Notes: generated from the sequence alone by a model not told the origin. 64,000 bases of DNA from Agaribacter marinus (GCF_030160655.1 NZ_BSOT01000005.1:62001-126000); one strand, 5' to 3'; counted from the stretch's first letter, positions 49,001-58,920 are shown. Translations and numbers: made by a program.

Positions 49001-49285
49001 TTAACGCTTGATCCAGGTTTTTACAGATTTACTTGTTATCCATTCTGATACGGATTTGTCAAAGTGAAGAAAGTGCGGGCTTTGAAGATGTATTTTAAAA
49101 TCTGCTTCTTCTTTATATAGCTCGTAAAGAAATACTGAGTTAAGCGCATTTGGATTTTGGCAAACGTCAAAGTAAACACAACCTTCTTCTAAGGTGAGAC
49201 TTTTGTTCGCGTTGTCAAGCATTGCGGACATGAATTCGTCAGTTTTGTCGGTTTTTATTTTGAACTCTACGGTGACTACAAACAT
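49001..49285 (-). CDS. Antibiotic biosynthesis monooxygenase (ABM)-domain protein
   Basis: A 94-residue single-domain dimeric alpha-beta barrel protein of the ABM/YgiN type (FVVTVEFKIKTDKTDEFMSAM, EEGCVYFDVCQNP, FLYELYKEEADFKIHLQSPHF). Such proteins are small quinol or unknown monooxygenases, or non-catalytic. It sits 2 bases after otnC on the same strand, so it is the last gene of this acid-sugar operon. Confidence 0.8.
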   Translation of the reverse strand: MFVVTVEFKIKTDKTDEFMSAMLDNANKSLTLEEGCVYFDVCQNPNALNSVFLYELYKEEADFKIHLQSPHFLHFDKSVSEWITSKSVKTWIKR

Positions 49286-49287
49286 AG

Positions 49288-49944
49288 TTATCTCTTCTTT
49301 TTAAATCTGTCTTTTAGCGTTTGGCGTTGCTCTTCACTTAGGGTGCGTGTTTCATGTTGCTTGAGCAACACCATCATTTTACAACTTTCTTCAAGCTCTT
49401 CTATGGCATACATAGTGCTCCAAAGGTTTTCACCGGCCACAATTGGTCCATGATTAGCCATCAAAATCCCAGCATAGTTACTGGCTTTTTCGGCGATCGC
49501 GTCGGCTAGCTTGGTATCTCCAGGGGGAAAGTAGGGGATCAAGCAAATTTCACCTAGGCGCATAATAAGATAGGGTGTGTAAGGTGTGACTGCATCATGG
49601 GCATCAATACCATCAAAGCATGACACCGCGGTAGCATATGAACTATGTAAATGAATAACAGCGTTAGTGTCTGGGCGTTGTTGATAGAAAGCGTCATGTA
49701 AAATGAATTCTTTCGATGGCTTGTCACCAGAAATCAATTTGCCATGCTGGTCAATGACCGACAAAGTGTCTGGGTTCAAAAAACCAATGCATGAATTTGT
49801 AGGTGTTACCACACAGCCATCGTCAGTTTTTACACTGATATTGGCAGAAGAGCCACATGTTAGGCCTCTATCGAAAATCGATTTTCCCACATTGATAATA
49901 TCTTGCTTTGCTTGCTCAATTGCGGGAGTAGATGAGTTACTCAT
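49288..49944 (-). CDS. otnC: 3-oxo-tetronate 4-phosphate decarboxylase (class II aldolase family)
   Basis: A 218-residue class II aldolase/adducin fold protein. Zinc-binding His pair in AVIHLHSSYATAVS and a later His in LMANHGPIVAG; GSSANISVK is the substrate loop. Paired with OtnK, it decarboxylates 3-oxo-tetronate 4-phosphate to dihydroxyacetone phosphate. Its ATG overlaps the otnK stop (ATGA), so the two are coupled. Confidence 0.88.
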   Translation of the reverse strand: MSNSSTPAIEQAKQDIINVGKSIFDRGLTCGSSANISVKTDDGCVVTPTNSCIGFLNPDTLSVIDQHGKLISGDKPSKEFILHDAFYQQRPDTNAVIHLHSSYATAVSCFDGIDAHDAVTPYTPYLIMRLGEICLIPYFPPGDTKLADAIAEKASNYAGILMANHGPIVAGENLWSTMYAIEELEESCKMMVLLKQHETRTLSEEQRQTLKDRFKKKR

Positions 49945-51260
49945 AATGTCATTGTCTCTATAGTGGTTGAAAAGAAGTCATAGTCACCAAAGTTGCCTGA
50001 TTTTAATGCTAGTTGTAATGCACCCGATGATGTTTCTGCACGCATTAACGGTACACCTGGAGCAACACTTTGTCCGATGACGAAGTGTTTGATACCTAAG
50101 GCTGAGACTACCGCACCCGACGTTTCACCGCCAGCCACTACTATATTTTTATAGTAACCTGCGTTGGTTGCAAAGGCGGCGGCGTCTGCTAAGGTTTTTT
50201 CAATTATCGATGCCGCGTTTTCTAAGCCAAGTTTATCTTGATTGGCCGATACCTTAGCTGCGCTTTCGGTTGAGTAAAGCAACACAGATTGGGCTGCATG
50301 TTGCTGTATCCATTCGGCAATTGATTGAGCACTTTGCCTGCCTGACGCAAGGTTATTTGGGTTTATATACAAAGAGGGTAATTTGGATTTGCTATGTTCG
50401 ACTTGTCCTTGTGTCGCTTGAGAGCAACTACCAGCAATGACTAATGTTGGTGAACTTAAGCGTGTTTCCGCTAAGGGTGAGGGAGTTTTGCCTAGCCACC
50501 CAGCCTCTCTATATGCTTCACCCAAGAATTCAGCTAAACCTGAGCCACCGGTAAGTAATGGAAAATTGGGATGGCAAGCAAAATACTTTGCTAGAGATTG
50601 TAAGTGACCTGTTTCAAGGGCATCCGTTACAATGTATCGGTCATTTTGCTGTGGTACATACGTTTCTAGTTTGCTTAAGTCTGGATAGCCGATATGTCCA
50701 CATGCTTTTTTGTTGATGTCTGCTACTTGAGCATCTAATAAACTTGCAAGGTCGCTATCTTTCATCGGATTTAGCGGGTGAGTAGCCATCGGGCTTTGGT
50801 GCAGTAATGTGCCATGAACGAACAGCTGGCCCATATACACCGTTCTTCCGTTTACTGGTAAGGCAGGGCAGACGATGGTGTGCTTTGCCGCAAGCTTGTC
50901 CATTAATGCATCAATCACCGGGCCAATATTCCCCCTCTCTGTTGAGTCAAAGGTTGAACAGTATTTAAAATAAAATCGGGAACACCTAGCCCGTTGAAGC
51001 CAGCTTAAGGATTGTAGACTCTCACTAATGGCAATTGATGGCTCGCATGTGCGCGTTTTGAGGGCAATGACGATCGCGTCAACCTGCATCCCACTATACT
51101 TTCTAAGAGCAAAGTCGTCATCAGGCACGCCATTAATTTGTATCGTGTTTAATCCACCTTTTCTTAAAAAACTTGCCATATCAGAGGCGCCGGTAAAATC
51201 ATCCGCGATGCAACCTAATATAGGATTCGTCTTCTGAATATCTTGTACATCTTCTGACAT
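49941..51260 (-). CDS. otnK: 3-oxo-tetronate kinase
   Basis: The start at 51260 is favoured by the family N-terminus (ILGCIADDFTGASDMASFL), giving 439 residues; a further 13 codons run up to 51299. It is a DUF1537-type four-carbon acid sugar kinase: ADDFTGA at the N-terminus, C-terminal nucleotide-binding VVAGGETSGAVVSALG. It phosphorylates 3-oxo-tetronate for OtnC. It is divergent from gntR with inverted repeats between them. Confidence 0.9.
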   Translation of the reverse strand: MSEDVQDIQKTNPILGCIADDFTGASDMASFLRKGGLNTIQINGVPDDDFALRKYSGMQVDAIVIALKTRTCEPSIAISESLQSLSWLQRARCSRFYFKYCSTFDSTERGNIGPVIDALMDKLAAKHTIVCPALPVNGRTVYMGQLFVHGTLLHQSPMATHPLNPMKDSDLASLLDAQVADINKKACGHIGYPDLSKLETYVPQQNDRYIVTDALETGHLQSLAKYFACHPNFPLLTGGSGLAEFLGEAYREAGWLGKTPSPLAETRLSSPTLVIAGSCSQATQGQVEHSKSKLPSLYINPNNLASGRQSAQSIAEWIQQHAAQSVLLYSTESAAKVSANQDKLGLENAASIIEKTLADAAAFATNAGYYKNIVVAGGETSGAVVSALGIKHFVIGQSVAPGVPLMRAETSSGALQLALKSGNFGDYDFFSTTIETMTL

Positions 51261-51288
51261 ATGCAATCCAAATACATTTTCAATATTT

Positions 51289-51300
51289 AATGTATACATT
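51289..51300. promoter_or_regulatory. Palindrome AATGTATACATT, candidate GntR operator
   Basis: A perfect 12-bp palindrome just before the otnK start region. It matches the TNGT-N-ACNA style of FCD-class GntR operators. It lies between otnK and the gntR gene. Confidence 0.5.
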
Positions 51301-51320
51301 ATTTTTTAATTGCGCTAGAT

Positions 51321-51339
51321 TGTAAACATAAAATTTACA
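51321..51339. promoter_or_regulatory. Inverted repeat TGTAAA-N7-TTTACA, candidate second operator
   Basis: Perfect 6-bp arms (51321-51326 and 51334-51339) in the same divergent promoter region, about 30 bases from the first palindrome. Two similar TGTA/TACA elements fit paired operators for the adjacent GntR protein. A third weak repeat (CGAAT / ATTCG) lies at 51372-51389. Confidence 0.45.
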
Positions 51340-51427
51340 TTTTATTAGTGAAATGCGTGTTGGGGTCGTAATCGAATGTGTAAATATTCGTTTTAATCTT
51401 ATAAGCCTGGGTGGAAGTTAAACATTA

Positions 51428-52132
51428 ATGTCTTTGACAAATACTACTAACGAATCTTCATGCAAAGCGTCTAGAACGCAGCAAGCTTATGCAATTTTGC
51501 GTGAGCGAATCTTGGACAACTCTTTCAAAGCGGGCGAGCAAATGCTTGAGACCACGCTGGCTGAAAATTTGGGCATGAGTCGTACGCCGGTCAGAGAAGC
51601 ATGTATTCAGCTGGAAAGGGAAGGCTTAATTAAGATAAATCCGCGTAAAGGCATATTAATTAAGCCTATTTCTGCGCATGACATGAGTGAGATTTATGAC
51701 ATCCTATGTGCATTAGAGCCACAGGCTGCAAGGCTTGTCGCGGAAAAATCTGCACAAGGTCAGATTGCATGTGAAAGTCTTGAACGACTAGAGAAGACTA
51801 CAGCAGATATGGCGGCAGCGCTCGCGAATGATAATTTACATGAATGGGCGATGGCTGATGAAGCCTTTCATTTTGCATTGCTCGAAATGTGCGACAACCA
51901 ACGTTTGAAAGACGTTGTCCTGCAATTTTGGGGGCAAGCACACAGAGCACGGTTTTTTACCTTGCCTTACCGAAAAAAACCAGTGGATTCAACGAAAGAC
52001 CACATTGCTTTGGTTAATGCAATTAAACAAGGTGACGGTGAGTTGGCGTTTCGTATACATGCTGAACATCGACTCAAGGGTAAGTATAATTTATTGAATA
52101 TAATAAAGAATTTTGATTTAGAGAGTTTGTAA
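51428..52132 (+). CDS. GntR-family (FCD) transcriptional regulator
   Basis: A 234-residue regulator with an N-terminal winged helix (about 17-80; LAENLGMSRTPVREACIQLE) and a C-terminal FCD ligand domain (about 85-225). It lies at the junction of otnK (divergent) and the dehydrogenase/transporter operon, so it probably controls both in response to a sugar acid. Confidence 0.9.
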   Translation: MSLTNTTNESSCKASRTQQAYAILRERILDNSFKAGEQMLETTLAENLGMSRTPVREACIQLEREGLIKINPRKGILIKPISAHDMSEIYDILCALEPQAARLVAEKSAQGQIACESLERLEKTTADMAAALANDNLHEWAMADEAFHFALLEMCDNQRLKDVVLQFWGQAHRARFFTLPYRKKPVDSTKDHIALVNAIKQGDGELAFRIHAEHRLKGKYNLLNIIKNFDLESL

Positions 52133-52197
52133 GGGAAAGTGTTGTCGACGCTTAACGCCCTATTTTAGATGAAACGAACAAAAGGTTAGAGGATAAA

Positions 52198-53289
52198 ATG
52201 CAGGACAAGTCTAGGTTTACCATTGCAGTATTTCCAGGAGATGGGATTGGCAGCGAAATCACTCCTATTACATTAGAGGTAATAAATAAAGCGTGTTCAA
52301 AACTAGACGTAAGTTTTGATTTTAAAGTACTTGATGCTGGCGCGGCATATTATGCAAAACATGGTGAATCACTGCCTGCAGAAGCAATGTCGGTTGCTAA
52401 AAAAGCGGATGCCATTTTACTCGCGTGTATGGGGATGCCCGATATTCGTTACCCAGATGGGAGAGAAATAGCCCCACAACTTGAATTACGAGAAACGCTT
52501 GATTTATATGCAGGGGTTCGCCCGGTTAAAACATTGAAAGGCTTACCATTACCACTTGGTGATGCGCGAGCACAAGCCTTGGATTTTGTACTAGTAAGAG
52601 AATCAACAGAGGGCTTGTTTGCGTCCCGCTCAAGCAGCAAAATTATTGACAATGAACGCGCAGAAGACACCCAAGTTATTACGCGCAAAGGCAGTGAGCG
52701 CGTATTTAACTTTGCCTGCAAATTGGCTCAGCGCAGAAAGGAACTAGGATTCAAAGGTAAAGTGACTTGCGTTGATAAAGCCAACGTACTTGGTTCCTTT
52801 TTCTTTTTCAGGCAAGTATTTGATGAAGTTACTCAGGCGTATAAAGACATTGATGCGGACCATATTTATGTAGACGCGGCGGCATTGCAGCTCGTTCGGC
52901 AGCCTTGGATGTTTGATGTGATGGTTACGGAGAATATGTTTGGTGACATATTATCTGACTTGGGGGCTGGCCTAATGGGCGGTATGGGCATGGCGCCATC
53001 TGCTGACATCGGCGATGAACATGCTGTCTTTCAACCATGTCATGGCAGTGCGCCAGATATTGTTGGCCAAGGAAAGGCAAACCCTACTGCGATGTTTTTA
53101 TCGGCAGCAATGATGTTAGATTGGTTAGGCAGTAAGCACGATGTACCTGCCGCTTGTGACGCCGCACAACGTATCAATCGCGCGGTAGAAACCGCTTATG
53201 AAGCGGGTAATCTTAAGCCATTTGAGTTTGGTGGGCAGCATGGCACAGATGAAATTTATAATCGAATCATAGATTTACTTGATGCTTAA
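52198..53289 (+). CDS. Isocitrate/isopropylmalate dehydrogenase-family protein
   Basis: A 363-residue beta-decarboxylating dehydrogenase fold. N-terminal [10 protein letters not shown], substrate Arg region [17 protein letters not shown], then [34 protein letters not shown] and [16 protein letters not shown]. Relatives act on isopropylmalate, tartrate, malate or homoisocitrate. In an otnK/otnC locus it may oxidise a tetronate or related hydroxy acid. AGAGGAT before the ATG is a good ribosome binding site. First gene of the operon with the transporter. Confidence 0.85.
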   Translation: MQDKSRFTIAVFPGDGIGSEITPITLEVINKACSKLDVSFDFKVLDAGAAYYAKHGESLPAEAMSVAKKADAILLACMGMPDIRYPDGREIAPQLELRETLDLYAGVRPVKTLKGLPLPLGDARAQALDFVLVRESTEGLFASRSSSKIIDNERAEDTQVITRKGSERVFNFACKLAQRRKELGFKGKVTCVDKANVLGSFFFFRQVFDEVTQAYKDIDADHIYVDAAALQLVRQPWMFDVMVTENMFGDILSDLGAGLMGGMGMAPSADIGDEHAVFQPCHGSAPDIVGQGKANPTAMFLSAAMMLDWLGSKHDVPAACDAAQRINRAVETAYEAGNLKPFEFGGQHGTDEIYNRIIDLLDA

Positions 53290-53304
53290 TAAGAAAATTA
53301 CGTA

Positions 53305-54354
53305 ATGAAACATACGAGTCCATATAAACAACACTTAGCGAGTTTGGCTGCCTTTGTTGGGCTTGCGTTAGGTATATTGTTTTTTCGACATACCGTGATT
53401 GATGGTGCAGATGAATTTCCTAGCCGACCGATAAGTCATGTGGTTGTTTGGTCAGCGGGTGGTGGTACCGACATTGCAAATAGAGTTGTTAGTGCAGAAA
53501 TGGCGAAATTGTTGGGCCAGACAGTGAATGTAACGAATCGCCCAGGGGGCGTTGCTGGCTCGTTAGGGATGAGCTATGTTAGTCAACGTCCAGCAGATGG
53601 CTACACTTGGGTTGGTATCAGCGAATCCTGCGTTACGGCTGGTGTAATGGGAGGATGGCAGGAGCGCATGGATATTTGGTATCCAATGATAATTGGCGGT
53701 TCACCAAGTGTAATTTCTGTGTCCTCTGAATCTTCAATTAATTCACTTACCGACTTAATTGCTCAGGCAAAGCAGAGAACCATTAACGCAGCAGCTGGCG
53801 GTTCTGGGTCAATACATCACTTGAATTTACTGGCTTTTGAACGCGGCGTCGACGCGCCTTTTAAATTTGTGCCATTTCCTGGTTCTGCGCCTGCACAAAT
53901 CGCCGCGGTCACACAAGAAGTCCATGTAGTCATTACAACACTAGCAGAACAGCAGCAACTTATTAGTGCAGGTAAACTTAAACCGTTAGCAATGTTAAAT
54001 GAGAGTGAATATGCATTTTCAGAAAATTTAATCATACCCTCTGCCTTTGTTGATTTTCCTAGCTTGTCAGAACATTTACCCGTATTTCAATCGATCGGTA
54101 TGGCTATTAGTGATGATGCGCCAGATGAGGTTAAAGCCTTATTGAGCGAAGCGTTTACTCAAGCCTTGCAAACGCCCACAGTCAAAACATGGGCAGACAA
54201 TAATTATTTTTCATTGTCTGGGCGGACGGGTGATGCAGCAAAAGAAGAGTTTGCAAGACTCGAATCTTTGTTTACGTGGACCTTGAATGATATGGGGGTG
54301 ACTAAAATTAGCCCTGAAGCATTAGCAATAGCAAGGCCTGATGCCAGTGAATAG
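53305..54354 (+). CDS. TctC-type solute-binding protein of a tripartite tricarboxylate transporter
   Basis: A 349-residue Bug/TctC periplasmic receptor. An N-terminal signal or anchor (about 14-30) is followed by FPSRPISHVVVWSAGGGTDI, VTNRPGGVAGSLGMSYV and AAAGGSGSIHHL. These bind carboxylates such as C4 acids or sugar acids and feed the TctAB channel encoded next. 15 bases after the dehydrogenase. Confidence 0.9.
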   Translation: MKHTSPYKQHLASLAAFVGLALGILFFRHTVIDGADEFPSRPISHVVVWSAGGGTDIANRVVSAEMAKLLGQTVNVTNRPGGVAGSLGMSYVSQRPADGYTWVGISESCVTAGVMGGWQERMDIWYPMIIGGSPSVISVSSESSINSLTDLIAQAKQRTINAAAGGSGSIHHLNLLAFERGVDAPFKFVPFPGSAPAQIAAVTQEVHVVITTLAEQQQLISAGKLKPLAMLNESEYAFSENLIIPSAFVDFPSLSEHLPVFQSIGMAISDDAPDEVKALLSEAFTQALQTPTVKTWADNNYFSLSGRTGDAAKEEFARLESLFTWTLNDMGVTKISPEALAIARPDASE

Positions 54355-54370
54355 TCAGTTGGATTTTATC

Positions 54371-55099
54371 ATGAAAAAAACGACAAGCAGCCCAGATCGC
54401 TTTATTGCTATACTTCTTCTGATTTTCGCTATTAGCTCAGCCATGGTTGCATCGACATACCCGATCAACGAAAGTTGGGGAGGTGTCGCTAGTGCATGGT
54501 ATGTATCTCCAGCGCTACTTCCATTATTTATTTCATTTTGCTTGTTCTTACTATCCATTACCTTGTTTTTTAGACCGTCCAACAGTGTTTGGCATGACTA
54601 CTTTTCTGGCAAAGCCTCCCATAAAATTTGGGTAATCTGCGCGCTAGTTAGCTTTGTATATTTTCTTATTCCAAACATCGATTTTTACTTGTCGAGTGTC
54701 TTGTTTTTATCCCTGCTGGTGGGGCGCTTTCATCTAGTGAGTGACGCCGTATCAAAGCCACTAGGATTTATTTATGTCGTGGTCTGTATGTTTGTCCTTA
54801 TCGCACTTGGGCTTCAACATTTGTTGCCATTGTTTGCAAGTGCGCCAGCGCCGACGTTAGCAACTAATGTTGCTGACATTACAGATATTATAGGTGTTTT
54901 AGGTACCGCCGCCTGTATATGGGTGTTGCATGTGCACAAAGTTAAGGTGTTTTTGGTATGTGTATGGCTGCCTCTGTTACTGGTGATTGGGTTTAGGTTT
55001 TTGTTGTTAGTGCCAATGCCAACAGAGGGGAGTGTGATTTTGCTATTGAATGAAATATTTACTCAAATATCGTCGCTTTTTGTAGGCAAAGGAATATAA
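54371..55099 (+). CDS. TctB-family small membrane subunit
   Basis: Start at 54371 (MKKTTSSPDRFIAILLLIF), 242 residues. N-terminal DUF1468-type segment with four or so helices, then an extra pair of helices beyond the usual TctB length (about 150-170), so it is an enlarged version. Membrane partner of TctA; gene order C-B-A is intact. Confidence 0.83.
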   Translation: MKKTTSSPDRFIAILLLIFAISSAMVASTYPINESWGGVASAWYVSPALLPLFISFCLFLLSITLFFRPSNSVWHDYFSGKASHKIWVICALVSFVYFLIPNIDFYLSSVLFLSLLVGRFHLVSDAVSKPLGFIYVVVCMFVLIALGLQHLLPLFASAPAPTLATNVADITDIIGVLGTAACIWVLHVHKVKVFLVCVWLPLLLVIGFRFLLLVPMPTEGSVILLLNEIFTQISSLFVGKGI

Positions 55100-55102
55100 G
55101 TC

Positions 55103-56632
55103 ATGGAAGGTTTCTTTCAATTTAGTCAAATTTTGTGGCAGCTAGTAAGCAACCCTACAAATTTATTAGTGGTGTTTGTTGCTAGTTTGCTCGGTATTGG
55201 TTTTGGCGCGTTGCCCGGGTTAACAGCAACTTTAGGGGTAGCGTTGTTAACTACACTTACCTACGGTTTTGATGTCTCTACGGCCTTACTTGCGTTACTC
55301 GGTCTCTATGTAGGGGCCATTTATGGCGGATCCTATCCAAGTATACTTATAAATATTCCCGGTACCGCCGCGGCCGCAGCATCCGCACTCGATGGTTACC
55401 CCATGTCTCAGCGTGGTGAGGGCGCAAAAGCACTTGGTTTGATCACTAGTGCGTCGGCTATTGGCACGTTTATTGGCTTATTGATGTTAGTGTTCATTGC
55501 ACCGTTTATTGCATCGGTCGCCTTGCAGTTTACGTCGTTTGAATTCTTTTTATTGGCCCTATTTGGCATTCTTATCAGCGGTACCTTAACGGGGGAAGGT
55601 GGTGCCGTGAAAGGCTGGATCATGGGAATGCTTGGTCTTTTTCTGGCGACAATTGGTCGAGATTCCTTGCAGTTTTTCCCCCGTTTTACCTTTGATCAAC
55701 CCGCGTTAGATAGCGGGTTAGATATTGTTGCTGTGCTTATTGGCGCATACGGTATACCTCAAGTCATTAAGGTACTATCTGATACGTCTGAGGTGAAAAG
55801 TAAAGCGAGCGCAAGTTTTGATTCAATGAAGCAAGGCTTTGCATCTGTATATGTTGGGGTGCTTGAAGCATTTAAGTATATTAAACATGTTGTTCGATCT
55901 GCTTTGATTGGCGTCGGTATTGGCGCTGTGCCGGGTGTTGGCGAAGATATTGCCGGTTGGGTATCTTATAGCGCTGCTAAAAAAGGTAGTAAAAATCCAG
56001 AGACATTTGGTAAAGGCAATGCTGAAGGCTTAGTGAGTGCAGAAACAGCGAATAACGCGTGTGTCGGTGGTGCTATGATACCACTGTTGACGCTGGGTAT
56101 ACCCGGCAGTGCGCCAGCGGCAATGCTCCTAGGTGCATTGATTTTACATGGTGTAAACCCAGGCCCTACCTTAACAACCGAAAGGCCTGACTTTTTGCTC
56201 GAAATTACTGCCATTATGATGCTAGCCACGTTCGCTATGTTCATTAATGGGACCATCCTTGCACAACGAGTGGCTAAGCTCCTCACGGTGCCTGCGACAT
56301 TATTCATGCCGTTAGTCGCGGTATTATGTGTGCTCGGCTCGTACGCTCTGGGTCTGAACGTTTTTAATATTTATGTGATGCTACCGTTTGGCATTTTGGC
56401 GTATTGCTTAATAGAAATGAAATTTCCAATTTCTCCCTTGGTTATTGGGTTTATTTTGGGACCTATGGCAGATGAAAGTTTACGCAGAGCGTTGTTGGTA
56501 ACCGAAGGGAGTTTATTCCCGCTGCTTCAACGCCCCTTAGCTATCGTGTTGTTATTGATTATTGTAGTGATGGTATTGTCACAAGTACCGTTGATAAATC
56601 GTATGTTCAAGAAAAAGAAGGTGGTATTTTGA
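55103..56632 (+). CDS. TctA-family large membrane subunit
   Basis: A 509-residue, about 12-helix permease. Two family signatures: GIGFGALPGLTATLGVAL near residue 26 and GVGIGAVPGVGEDIAGW near 270, with GGSYPSILINIPGTAAA. It forms the translocation channel with TctB and takes solute from TctC, driven by an ion gradient. Confidence 0.94.
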   Translation: MEGFFQFSQILWQLVSNPTNLLVVFVASLLGIGFGALPGLTATLGVALLTTLTYGFDVSTALLALLGLYVGAIYGGSYPSILINIPGTAAAAASALDGYPMSQRGEGAKALGLITSASAIGTFIGLLMLVFIAPFIASVALQFTSFEFFLLALFGILISGTLTGEGGAVKGWIMGMLGLFLATIGRDSLQFFPRFTFDQPALDSGLDIVAVLIGAYGIPQVIKVLSDTSEVKSKASASFDSMKQGFASVYVGVLEAFKYIKHVVRSALIGVGIGAVPGVGEDIAGWVSYSAAKKGSKNPETFGKGNAEGLVSAETANNACVGGAMIPLLTLGIPGSAPAAMLLGALILHGVNPGPTLTTERPDFLLEITAIMMLATFAMFINGTILAQRVAKLLTVPATLFMPLVAVLCVLGSYALGLNVFNIYVMLPFGILAYCLIEMKFPISPLVIGFILGPMADESLRRALLVTEGSLFPLLQRPLAIVLLLIIVVMVLSQVPLINRMFKKKKVVF

Positions 56633-57690
56633 GCAATACAAAACCGTTGAGGGTCGCGTGCGTGGGTACGGGCTACTTTAGCCAGTTTCATTACGATGCA
56701 TGGACACGTATTGAAGATGTAAGGTTAGTTGGTGTTTGTAACCGGTCGCTAGAAAAAGCTGAGGATTTTAAGCAGCGCTTTAATATAGAGCAAACTTTTG
56801 ATGATTTGGGCAAAATGCTCACTCAGGTAAAGCCTGATATTGTTGATATCATTACCCCGCCCGAAACCCACGAAAAGTATGTAAACGAGTGTTTGTCGAT
56901 GGGCGCTCATGTTATTTGTCAAAAACCATTTGGGCAAAATGCCGCTGAGGCGGCGAGTATGGTTAAGTTGGCAAAGCAAGCGAATAGAAAGCTCATCGTT
57001 CACGAAAACTTTCGATTTATGCCTTGGTATCGAAAAATTAAGCACTTACTGGATTGCCGTGCGATTGGGAGTGTTCTTAATATTACCTTCAGATTGAGGC
57101 CAGGTGATGGTCAGGGGGATGATGCCTACTTAGCGCGACAGCCTTATTTTCAACAAATGCCTAAATTTTTGGTGCACGAGACGGCAATTCACTTGATTGA
57201 TACCTTTCGTTTTTTAGTCGGAGAAATTAGCGATGTTAGTGCACGTTTGCGTCGTTGCAATCCAGTGATAACAGGTGAAGATTCAGGCGTGATTATCTTT
57301 GATTTTGACAATGGCGCGCAGGGCATTTTTGACGGGAATCGCTGTTTAGATCATGCCGCAAGTAATCATCGCCGTACCATGGGTGAAATGTTAATTGAAG
57401 GTACTGAAGGGACCATCACGCTTGACGGCGAAGGCATTGTCTATTTGCGTAATTTTGGTGAGCAGAAAGAAGTTGAGCAAGCGTATAGTTGGTTAGATAA
57501 AAACTTTGGTGGTGACTGCGTGTATTTGTTTACTAAGCACGTAGTATCGCATTTTATCGATAATACGCCATTAGAAAATACGGCGGCAGAGTATTTGAGA
57601 AATGTCGCTGTTGAAGACGCGATTTACCAGTCTAACGATGAGAAGCGAGTGGTTAACATTTGCGCCGCAAATACTATTTGTGGTGCGTAA
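56629..57690 (+). CDS. Gfo/Idh/MocA-family oxidoreductase
   Basis: A 353-residue NAD(P)-dependent sugar oxidoreductase. Rossmann RVACVGTGYFSQFHYDAW, then ICQKPFGQNAAEA with the catalytic-type Lys (EKP variant reads QKP here), and HETAIHLIDTFRFL. It starts at a TTG overlapping the TctA stop (TTGA) after AAGGTGG, so it is translationally coupled. Part of the acid-sugar operon. Confidence 0.88.
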   Translation: MSNTKPLRVACVGTGYFSQFHYDAWTRIEDVRLVGVCNRSLEKAEDFKQRFNIEQTFDDLGKMLTQVKPDIVDIITPPETHEKYVNECLSMGAHVICQKPFGQNAAEAASMVKLAKQANRKLIVHENFRFMPWYRKIKHLLDCRAIGSVLNITFRLRPGDGQGDDAYLARQPYFQQMPKFLVHETAIHLIDTFRFLVGEISDVSARLRRCNPVITGEDSGVIIFDFDNGAQGIFDGNRCLDHAASNHRRTMGEMLIEGTEGTITLDGEGIVYLRNFGEQKEVEQAYSWLDKNFGGDCVYLFTKHVVSHFIDNTPLENTAAEYLRNVAVEDAIYQSNDEKRVVNICAANTICGA

Positions 57691-57720
57691 TACACTTATT
57701 ACTATATTTGAGTATGTTGT

Positions 57721-58692
57721 ATGAGTTCTATCAATTTATTTGAAAAAGAAATTGAGCATGTTGGCATTGGTTTACATCGACCAGAGTGCGTATTGACACA
57801 GCGTAATGGCGACATATACGTATCTGATTTTCGAGGCGGCGTTACTCAAATATCACACACGGGTGAACAACACCTACTTGCAGGCAAATGCGCGGATGTC
57901 AAAGAAGGCATATTGCAAACGAACGGCTTTGCTATTAAAGGCGACGATAGCTTTTTGATTGCGCATTTGGGTGCCGAGGAAGGCGGTGTGTTTGAACTAA
58001 CGCGTGAAGGGCAGGTTAGCCCATTTTTACAAACCATCGGTGGTATTGACTTACCGCCTACAAACTTTGTTCATATTGACCATCAGGCGCGTATTTGGAT
58101 AACGGTAAGTACACGACAGCAGCCGCGAGCGAAGGGGTACAGTCCATTGTGTAATGATGGTTTTATCATACTCGTCGAAAATAACAACGCGACTGTGGTG
58201 GCAGATGGCATTGGCTATACTAATGAGTGCTGGGTCACACCCGATGGTAAGTTTTTATATGCAAATGCGACATTTACGCGAGAACTATTTCGTTGGGATA
58301 TTACAGATAGTGGACAATTGATAAACAAGCAGTTATTTGCCACGTTTAGAGAAGGCACATTTCCAGACGGTTTAGTTGGAGATATTAGTGGCAACCTGTG
58401 GGTCACAAGTATTATCAGCAACCGTGTCATCCGTATATCCCCTAACGGCGCATGCGAAGTGTATTTAGAAATATCGGATGATACACATATAGCCAATGCC
58501 GAAAAAGCATATCAAGATTACGCGATGGGGCGTGAACACTTAGGCAGTAATCCCGCGCAGCTCAAGAATATTTCCTCGTTGGCGTTTGGCGGAAAACATG
58601 GGGATGATATGTATCTTGGTTGTTTGCTAGACCAACGCATTATTAAAATTCCTTCTACAGGGTTTGTTGGTCATAAACCCGTGCATTGGTAA
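57721..58692 (+). CDS. SMP-30/gluconolactonase-like protein
   Basis: A 323-residue beta-propeller of the SMP-30/gluconolactonase/LRE-like family (RPECVLTQRNGDIYVSDFRGG, GYTNECWVTPDGKFLYANAT, FPDGLVGDISGNLWVTSI). Family members hydrolyse sugar lactones. Last gene of the operon. Its final five codons and the 62 bases after the stop are repeated exactly at 63291-63367. Confidence 0.86.
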   Translation: MSSINLFEKEIEHVGIGLHRPECVLTQRNGDIYVSDFRGGVTQISHTGEQHLLAGKCADVKEGILQTNGFAIKGDDSFLIAHLGAEEGGVFELTREGQVSPFLQTIGGIDLPPTNFVHIDHQARIWITVSTRQQPRAKGYSPLCNDGFIILVENNNATVVADGIGYTNECWVTPDGKFLYANATFTRELFRWDITDSGQLINKQLFATFREGTFPDGLVGDISGNLWVTSIISNRVIRISPNGACEVYLEISDDTHIANAEKAYQDYAMGREHLGSNPAQLKNISSLAFGGKHGDDMYLGCLLDQRIIKIPSTGFVGHKPVHW

Positions 58693-58754
58693 TAAAATCA
58701 AGCGTATCAGTATATTTTCTGTGACAAATTTCTCTTATTGCTACGTGTTCAAAA
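58678..58754 (+). repeat. 77-bp direct repeat, copy 1 (end of SMP-30 gene and downstream)
   Basis: Identical to 63291-63367 at offset 4613. Upstream of the exact tract the homology continues but diverges (58651-58677 versus 63264-63290). Downstream a looser match also continues for about 40 bases. Confidence 0.95.
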
Positions 58755-58838
58755 TATGTGTTTAGAGCATACTTCTTATCTAGTTGATTGACGCATTCGA
58801 TATAGTCAGAGCCGCCATTTATATTTCTATTAAATATA

Positions 58839-58857
58839 AATAAGAATGGTTGTCATT
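58839..58857. promoter_or_regulatory. Candidate Fur box upstream of TonB receptor
   Basis: AATAAGAATGGTTGTCATT matches the 19-bp Fur consensus AATGANAATNATTNTCATT at 15 of 17 defined positions. It lies 279 bases before the TonB-dependent receptor, a typical iron-regulated gene. Confidence 0.5.
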
Positions 58858-58920
58858 ATCATTTATATGTGCAACAATTGCTCTGTATTGATTTATTGGT
58901 CTTTATCAATACGCAATTGA

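Noticed and set aside
48848-49048. 66-residue plus-strand open frame before the ABM gene
   Set aside because: Overlaps the end of the ABM gene, has Cys/Leu-rich low-quality sequence and no start signal. A TTAGGCCACC/GGTGACCTAA stem explains part of its composition.
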